Origin: Rusavskia elegans
Lineage: Eukaryota; Ascomycota; Lecanoromycetes; Teloschistales; Teloschistaceae
Assembly: GCA_011316305.1 (NCBI GenBank)
Contig: SAUG01000009.1
Coordinates: forward strand, 496,001-560,000
Direction: 5' to 3'
DNA: 64,000 nt
This document shows, one piece after another, positions 58,428 to 64,000 of this stretch. Position 1 is the stretch's first letter. Each line of letters opens with the position of its first letter. The notes beneath the pieces were generated by a model. It did no database searches. It had not been told where the DNA came from and worked only from the letters and a program-made list of their open reading frames with translations. The translations under genes and the position numbers were made by a program.

Positions 58428-58750
58428 ATGATTCCCCCAGCTTCCGTCGTCCGTCGGGCCCTGCTCTACGGTCCGTGGCATCTTGATCTAGCATAAGTCA
58501 CGGGAAACGAGAATTCATGAAGAAAGTTCCCCGGCTCATATCGAGAGATGCTAGAGAAGTCCCAGCGTCTGACGGTCGACTGCGTAGCATACGACCTGGA
58601 AGACTCCGTTTCCCTGAGCATGAAAGCCGAAGCTCGTCGGAACGTCGCCGCACATCTATCAAGAGCACAACCGGCCGCCATCATCGAGCAAGCCGTCCGT
58701 GTCAATGACGTCCGGACCCGCTGGGTGCAAGTCGACCTTGATGCTGTGGT
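58428..58750 (+). pseudogene. HpcH/HpaI aldolase / citrate lyase beta-like, 5' fragment
   Basis: The start SVVRRALLY (58428-58470), a small intron and then PGSYREMLEKSQ, LTVDCVAYDLEDSVSLSMKA and AVRVNDVRTRW match the N-terminal quarter of CitE-like lyases. DLEDSV is the conserved acidic block. A frame slip in the run of four C at about 58530 separates the intron acceptor from the PGSY frame. The exon ends in an intact donor (DAV|GTGAGT at 58750), but the next exon is missing: downstream DNA is antisense remains of another gene. So this is a truncated, non-functional piece of an acyl lyase gene. Confidence 0.75.
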
Positions 58751-58789
58751 GAGTGCTTAACCACCATCCCGCACGTATCCGCTCCCCAC

Positions 58790-60520
58790 CAACAACATAC
58801 CTCACCCCGTGGCACCAACCTCTCAAACTCAACCTCAAAAACCCCATCCGCCTTCCCGGAATAAAACACCATATCCAACCCCTCCCCATCATGACTACAG
58901 GCCTTCGCAACAAGCACATCCGGGAACGCCGCACGGGTCAAAACCGGCCCTCGCATCGCCACAGGATCAGGCCCGTGCAGCGTCGCATTGGCCAAATCCT
59001 GATACCGTATCCATAAGCGCCACAACCTGCACCGTAGCGCTAAGGCCTGTATTGCGGAGAGCAACCGACTCGGTGGCTTCGACGGGGAAGAATTCCGTAT
59101 CCAATTGTTCAAGGGCATCGATGCGGATTTTCTCGTCGCCGAATTCGGCCGCACATCCGGCTACGAAGGCGCGGAGGGCCCCGATTCCGCCCTTGTAGTT
59201 TCCGGGATCCATCTTGTCGGCGCCGCGGAGGTCTTCGATGGTGAGGGCGCCGGATTGCGTGTAGCGGATGTGTTCGTTGCGGATGATGGCCCAGACGCGC
59301 GAGCCGATGTGGGGCAGGTAGGCGGTGAGGTTCATGGCGTCGATGCTGTCCGAGAGGACCGGGGATGGTGAGGCCGGTGAGTTCAGAGCGGATGGGGAGA
59401 ATGCGGCCGTCCGGTTCGGTCATTTCGTCTTCGAGCGCGCGTTCGAAGCGGGGTTTGATCTCTTCGGCGTAGTCGTTGCCGAGGGAGGCGGGAGGAGATG
59501 ATGAGGCCGGCCATGCCGATGAGGCTGTAGGTGGAAAGGTCAGTATGGGATGGTGCTGGTGAATGGATGTAGGGTCGGCTTACCCGCAGAGAAAATAGGT
59601 CCAATTGGGTTCGTAAGGGTAGAGGGTGTAGTCGCAATATCACCGAAGCTTCGCTTGAAGTGATGCTTGTCCGTGATGACGAAGTCAAGGGCACCCTCCT
59701 TCTCGTATCGGCGGTCACCGGTAGCGGAGGAGTAGAGTCCGATAGCGGCACCCAAGTAGCCGGTGACCATGATGTTGTCGTAGTTGATTGGGTCGTAGTC
59801 AGTAGTGAATTTCCCCAAGGCGGTTCCCATTTCCAGTAGGACATGATCCGTTTCGTCAGTGATTTCTCTATGCAATTACGGCACGCTTCGGCTGCGTAAC
59901 CATGGAATCCGGGGGCATAGTGCGTTAGATACTGTGCCAACGCATCGACGACACCGTATAGCTGATAGCGAACGGCAGCTGTCTGGAATTGGTCGATGAC
60001 ATCGTGATAATTGAGATCCTGGTGTGGAGCCAGAACACCCTCAATCATGTGCTGAACGAAGCGGAGAGTATGAAGGTCGAGCTCATGAGAGCAAGGCTTT
60101 GGTGCAGCAACGGCCTGCTCAGCCTGTTCCTTGACCTTGGTAGGGAGCCATTGGTTATGTCGCTGTTGAACTATCTTGCCTTGAGCATTGATCTCGGAAG
60201 ACTTCCATACGGCCCATGAAACCATGGCAATACAGGTGGCGCCCCAAAAGAGGTCAGATTGCTCGACCAAGCTGTTTCCGGCAAGTAGGGCTGCAAGGAC
60301 CGCGGTGCCGAAGAACGCCGCCCATTGCAAAGCATACAAAGAGAGTGATAGAGATACCAACCAGAGTAAGAACGAAAGCAATACTGGCCGGGATATTGCC
60401 GACAGCACTCAGACCAGCACCCGGAAAAAGGAGACCAAGAGCGCCGGCACGGGCTGCTGGTGACTGTAGGTTCTGGAAACACCAAAGGCCTAGGGGATAG
60501 AGCGCAGAGTATTGGAACAT
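58790..60520 (-). pseudogene. Linalool dehydratase-isomerase-like membrane protein, frameshifted
   Basis: The original protein would start MFQYSALYPLG at 60520, with membrane segments (ARAGALGLLFPGAGLSAVG, IAFVLTLVGISITLF), then an LDI-like alpha/alpha barrel: SYWKWEPPWG, KFTTDYDPINYDNIMVTGYL, YPYEPNWTYFLCG, LIGMAGLIISS, MTEPDGRILPIRSELTGL, MNLTAYLPHIGSRVWAIIRN and DGEGLDMVFYSG. These pieces lie in order but in different frames. Breaks occur near 60330, 59815, 59640, 59480, 59365 and about 59000, each by one or a few bases. One intron (59525-59583, GTAAGC...CTACAG) is still perfect and joins FLCG to LIGMAG. Family knowledge suggests a role in terpene-like or unknown substrate chemistry in fungi. 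As it stands it cannot make a full protein. Family confidence is moderate. Confidence 0.75.
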
Positions 60521-61149
60521 GGTCCTTCGCTAATCGTAGCGCTTGGTCAAGCCCAGACCTGCGGAGGGTGGGATCAAGACAGCTAGAATCGATTAGTGAT
60601 GCACTTCGGATGTCCAAGTCTCGCCGAATTTACCGTTGAGATCAAATTGGGCCCAGCCCCTTTGGTGTGACTGCTGTTGGGGTTTCCCGCCCTTCTCAAA
60701 TCGAAACTCCTCAACATGACCATTTTCGTAGGCATGACCTGGCTTGGTGGCTTGCTATTGACATTTAATTAGTCTGACGTCCTATATTAAGTCTCGGTTC
60801 GAACCTACGACGGTCGCTATCGTGATAGTCAAAGTGTCTATTAACTGATTTCCACATGAGTACCAAAGGAGAAGATATTGGTTGAAAGGGGATAGCTGAC
60901 GTTGAGGAGGATTTATATCGTGGGCGAATCTACATACCGAGTTTGGTGCTGCATTAGATGAACGGACCGTCGCCCGGGCCACAATCTGGATAACCACCAC
61001 ACCATTGTGTAGACGGACCGAGAGTACATTCATGCTAGCGTCAAAATCCGAGCCGACAGAACTTCCAGAACAAGAAAAATGACAGGTCGAAGATTCTTAC
61101 CACCTTGACGAAAGTGAGGGTCGACGACGAAGGCGTGTTGCTACATTGC
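60521..61149. other. Spacer between two divergently oriented pseudogenes
   Basis: I see no gene here. It probably held the promoters of the neighbouring genes before they decayed. Confidence 0.4.
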
Positions 61150-63890
61150 AGCGTCAATGATCACATTCATCATCAATACTTGGGATGCTTTGAACCTGGA
61201 CATACATCTGCAGTATAATGAGAGTCTCGATCCAAGCAAAATATCCAAGCACACAGAAGAAGATCCCTTTCCACTCGACGAAAAAGAAGAGACTGGTACG
61301 ACTGTCATCACCTTGGGTTTGAATGACGTGTGCAGCATGCACTTCCAACGTCGAGGGAGCTCTACTTACCAAAGAAGGTGTTGAAAAAGTAGCAGTATCG
61401 CTGCCACTCCAGGAAGCGAGAATAGTACACGACAAAGATGTCCTCAAATACGCCATGATCTCCGCAGTGGAAGATGCCGTTGATGATGCGAAGATAGGAC
61501 GAAGAGCGCCGTCTAACGTATAGACATGTTGCAGCAAAGCAAAGACTTGAGCTCGCTCTCCAGATCCTTAGCTGGATCCTCGCAAGTGTCAACCTTGCTG
61601 TTGCGTCTAGGCACTGGAGCAGACCCGAGCGGATGGGACCGTCGCCTGGAGAGAATCCTCACACCGTTGGGACGACAAGGCGTCTTGCTGAGTTTGACAG
61701 GCCTGGTAGTATACCACTATGGTCCTTCATCCACAGGGGCGGTTGGGCACAAGCCCGCAACTTGGTCGTGAACATGAATACACTGATCAGGTCTCAACCA
61801 CTTTGGGCATCCTTGTCTCTGCAACGAACGTCTTAATAGAGGGCCCGAAACCGCGTTCACTTATTTCCAGACCGTTGCGGGCCTAGTCATGATCGTTACA
61901 GCGGGCAGATACTTGGGTTTGCTTTCCCATCGATCAGCCAACACCTTTCTAAGATTATACTCACTTGTCCGAAAGACGGCTTCAGCCAAAATTTCGGGCC
62001 AGAATGTTGCTATTTCCGGTCCACCCGGGATTTTTCGACTGACGAAGTTCAAGCAAACGATTCCGGCGTCGATGCTTACAGCCAACGATCGAATATCTAT
62101 AGATCCGTACGGCATCATTCCTTGCGACAGTTCTATCATATCAGGCGCATCCAGCATCAACGAGGCTATTGTCAGGGGCGAATCCGTACCCAAAGCCAAA
62201 GCGACGGGCGATTTCCTTTTGGCCGGCACTCGTAATGGACCAGGCAAACTCGAAGCGTTCGTTAAACAAGATCAGCAAGGCTCTTTTCTCTCCCAGCTGA
62301 TCAGAACGGCGGAGGATGCATCCGCCAGCAAAGCGACGATCCAAGTAGGAGTTGACAGGATTACGCAGCATTTCGTGAGCTTTGTCTCCGTGGTATCGAC
62401 TACAGATTCTATGTGGCTATTTTTAAAACTGGAAAGCGGTCTGTCGCCTCTTCTGAGGTTCAACCTGGCCTCGCAACGAATGATGACTATACTGGCGACG
62501 GCATGTCCTTTGCGCTTTGGGACTTGCCACACCATGCGCTATCATGGCGGGTATAGGTGAGCAGCTTGATGTAACAGCCTGCTACTTTCTGACCCGGTTG
62601 TAGACGTTGCGTGGAAAGGGTATCCTTATGACGGAGGGAGCCAAAACGATGGAGAACCTTACCAAGGTGACCCATGTTGTCATGGACAAAACCGGGACTT
62701 TTACCGAAGGAAGGCTCAAAGTATCGAGTATGAGGACTAGCGGAGTCTGGAAGGACAATGTACAGAAGCTGTGTACCTTGATTTGCGCTGCCGAAGAGCA
62801 CGGCGCTTCTGCCCATCCCATTGGGGCGGCCATGTTCCGAGAAGGCCTAAAGATGGCTGGAAACAACTGGGACGAATACAAGAGCCGGGGCAAGCTTCGA
62901 GACCTCCAAGAAGTCGCTGGGCAAGGCGTGGTCTACCATCAGGACCTTGGGGACGAGGAATGGCGATCTGTTTGCGTCGGCAGTCCGAAATTGATGGTGG
63001 ACAGTGGTGTGCAGCAGTACGTCTCATCGGCACCAGAAGCTGTCTCGTTTGATACAGTATGCCAGGTGGCAGTGGACGGAATGCTCTCAGCATCGTGCGT
63101 ACTTCATGTAATGCCCCGAAACCAGATGGTGCAGGGTGTTTTGCTAACCAGTCAGGACCAACTGAGACCGAGACGCCAGAGATTGTATTGATGGATTGAA
63201 AGCGAGGGGCTTACATATCACCATGGTGAGTTGTGGTGCGGTGCGCTGGCTGCTTGTTGCAGGAAAGCATACTGATTGTGACAGCTCACGGGCAACAACC
63301 AAGAAGAAGCGCAACGGATCACAAGTCAACTTGACGTATCAGTGATGGTCGCAAGTGCAACACCTCTCAAGAAACTCGAGCACATTCAGATGCTGCAGAA
63401 GAAAGGCCATAGAGTGGCCATGGTAGGCAATGCAACAGAAGAAGTCGAACTGGAAGATTGACTCGTTGAACAGATAGGAGACGGCATCAACGATGGACCT
63501 AGCTTAGCAGCAGCGGATGTCGGCATTATGATGGCTCATGGCAACAAGTGTCTTTCTAGTGGAGGCAACGTTCTGATATTGGCATCGAAGCTGCAATCAC
63601 TGTTGACCTTGTTCACGGTAGCCGAGCGTACGATGAAGCAGGGGCGGGTCAACGTCGTCTGGGCTCTTGGGTACAACACGGTAGCCATTGGTCTTGCTGT
63701 GGGGATTGGGCGGCCATGGGGCCTGTATGTCGGTCCATAAGTGTTGCACGGTCTTTTCTTACTTTTGTGGTAATGAGGACTGACATGAATAGGACCATGG
63801 CCGCAGCGATGATGTCTCTGCCATCGACGGCAATCACATATCAAGGAATACGCCTCCGTCAAAGACTGCTGGATGAACTGTCGTCCCAAT
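61150..63890 (+). pseudogene. Copper-transporting P1B-type ATPase, decayed
   Basis: Recognisable parts in order: metal-binding domain MTCAACTSNVEGALLTKEGV (61323 on; preceded by TTVITLG in another frame); FIHRGGWAQARNLVVNMNTL; actuator domain GDRISIDPYGIIPCDSS with the TGES loop changed to RGES (62174-62185); the CPC transport motif at about 62504-62513, broken by one extra T so that ALGLATPCAIMAG lies out of frame; phosphorylation motif DKTGTFT (about 62695); nucleotide-domain HP in ASAHPIG; hinge GDGINDGPSLAAADVGI (about 63478); and the final membrane part. Three frame changes fall within about 100 bp near 61790-61870. An apparent in-frame stop before GDGIND lies inside a proper intron (63423-63473). 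The gene is CCC2-like in origin and non-functional as read. Confidence 0.85.
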
Positions 63891-64000
63891 AAAGATGAGC
63901 ATGATGACAAATACTGCGATTGGACGAGAACGAGTCACGCTATGACAACTAGTCCGTCTTTGTCTTGGCGCCAAGCATATGCATTAACCCTAAAGTAACT

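Noticed and set aside
60736..60815. Possible tRNA: GGTTCGAACC B-box with TGGCTTGGTGG upstream
   Set aside because: The T-stem and inner acceptor stem do not pair and no anticodon arm forms. The B-box match is a palindrome likely to arise by chance.
63423..63473. In-frame stop codon before GDGIND in the copper ATPase, at first taken as a nonsense mutation
   Set aside because: It lies in a normal GT-AG intron with a TGAC branch site. Splicing joins RVAM to IGDGIND in frame.
1..64000. CRISPR arrays, operons, prophage or bacterial-type mobile elements
   Set aside because: The window is eukaryotic. No direct-repeat and spacer pattern exists, and gene order shows no operon structure.

Overview
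The window is nuclear DNA of a filamentous ascomycete (Pezizomycotina). The evidence is: genes with short introns of mostly 46-75 bp and CTAAC/CTGAC-type branch sites; a WOPR (Gti1/Pac2) regulator; fungal-type PHA2, HIS3, GPI13, CRD1, LAA1, CWC21 and PET100 homologues; and a 2.1 kb AT-rich block almost without CpA/TpG but full of CpG, the mark of repeat-induced point mutation (RIP). The class cannot be fixed from the sequence alone. For every spliced gene below I checked that reading frames stay in phase across all exon joins.

Layout. 0-6 kb: prephenate dehydratase (PHA2), a 127-bp Tc1/mariner-like MITE, a CorA/ALR-type Mg2+ transporter and HIS3. 6-14 kb: gene-poor; it holds the RIP block (about 10.3-12.45 kb) with a tRNA-like island at 11.4 kb. 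14-20 kb: a WOPR transcription factor, cardiolipin synthase (CRD1) and a secreted PAN/apple-like protein. 22-41 kb: two giant same-strand ATPase genes. One is a 1760-aa GHKL-ATPase protein with a C-terminal HExxHxxxxxH motif. The other is a 2343-aa UPF1/ZNFX1-like helicase fused to three CbbX-type AAA+ modules. Between them lie MSS1 (mitochondrial tRNA-modifying GTPase) and a small secreted protein. 41-57.5 kb: GPI13, an MCUR1/DUF1640-like mitochondrial protein, LAA1/HEATR5, CWC21, a peroxisomal enoyl-CoA isomerase, and the tail-to-tail pair PET100 and TACO1. 58.4-63.9 kb: three decayed genes (HpcH/CitE aldolase fragment, linalool dehydratase-isomerase-like protein, copper P-type ATPase), broken by small indels although several splice sites survive.

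How the genes fit together. Most are single-copy housekeeping genes with no operon-like logic. There is a notable set of mitochondrial genes: CRD1 (cardiolipin), MSS1 (mt-tRNA wobble modification), the DUF1640 protein, PET100 (cytochrome oxidase assembly) and TACO1 (COX1 translation). The two giant ATPases are the least characterised genes and the best candidates for unknown biology. Many genes also show a sense-strand switch from C-ending to G-ending codons towards the 3' end, so convergent gene pairs sit on sharp GC-skew flips.
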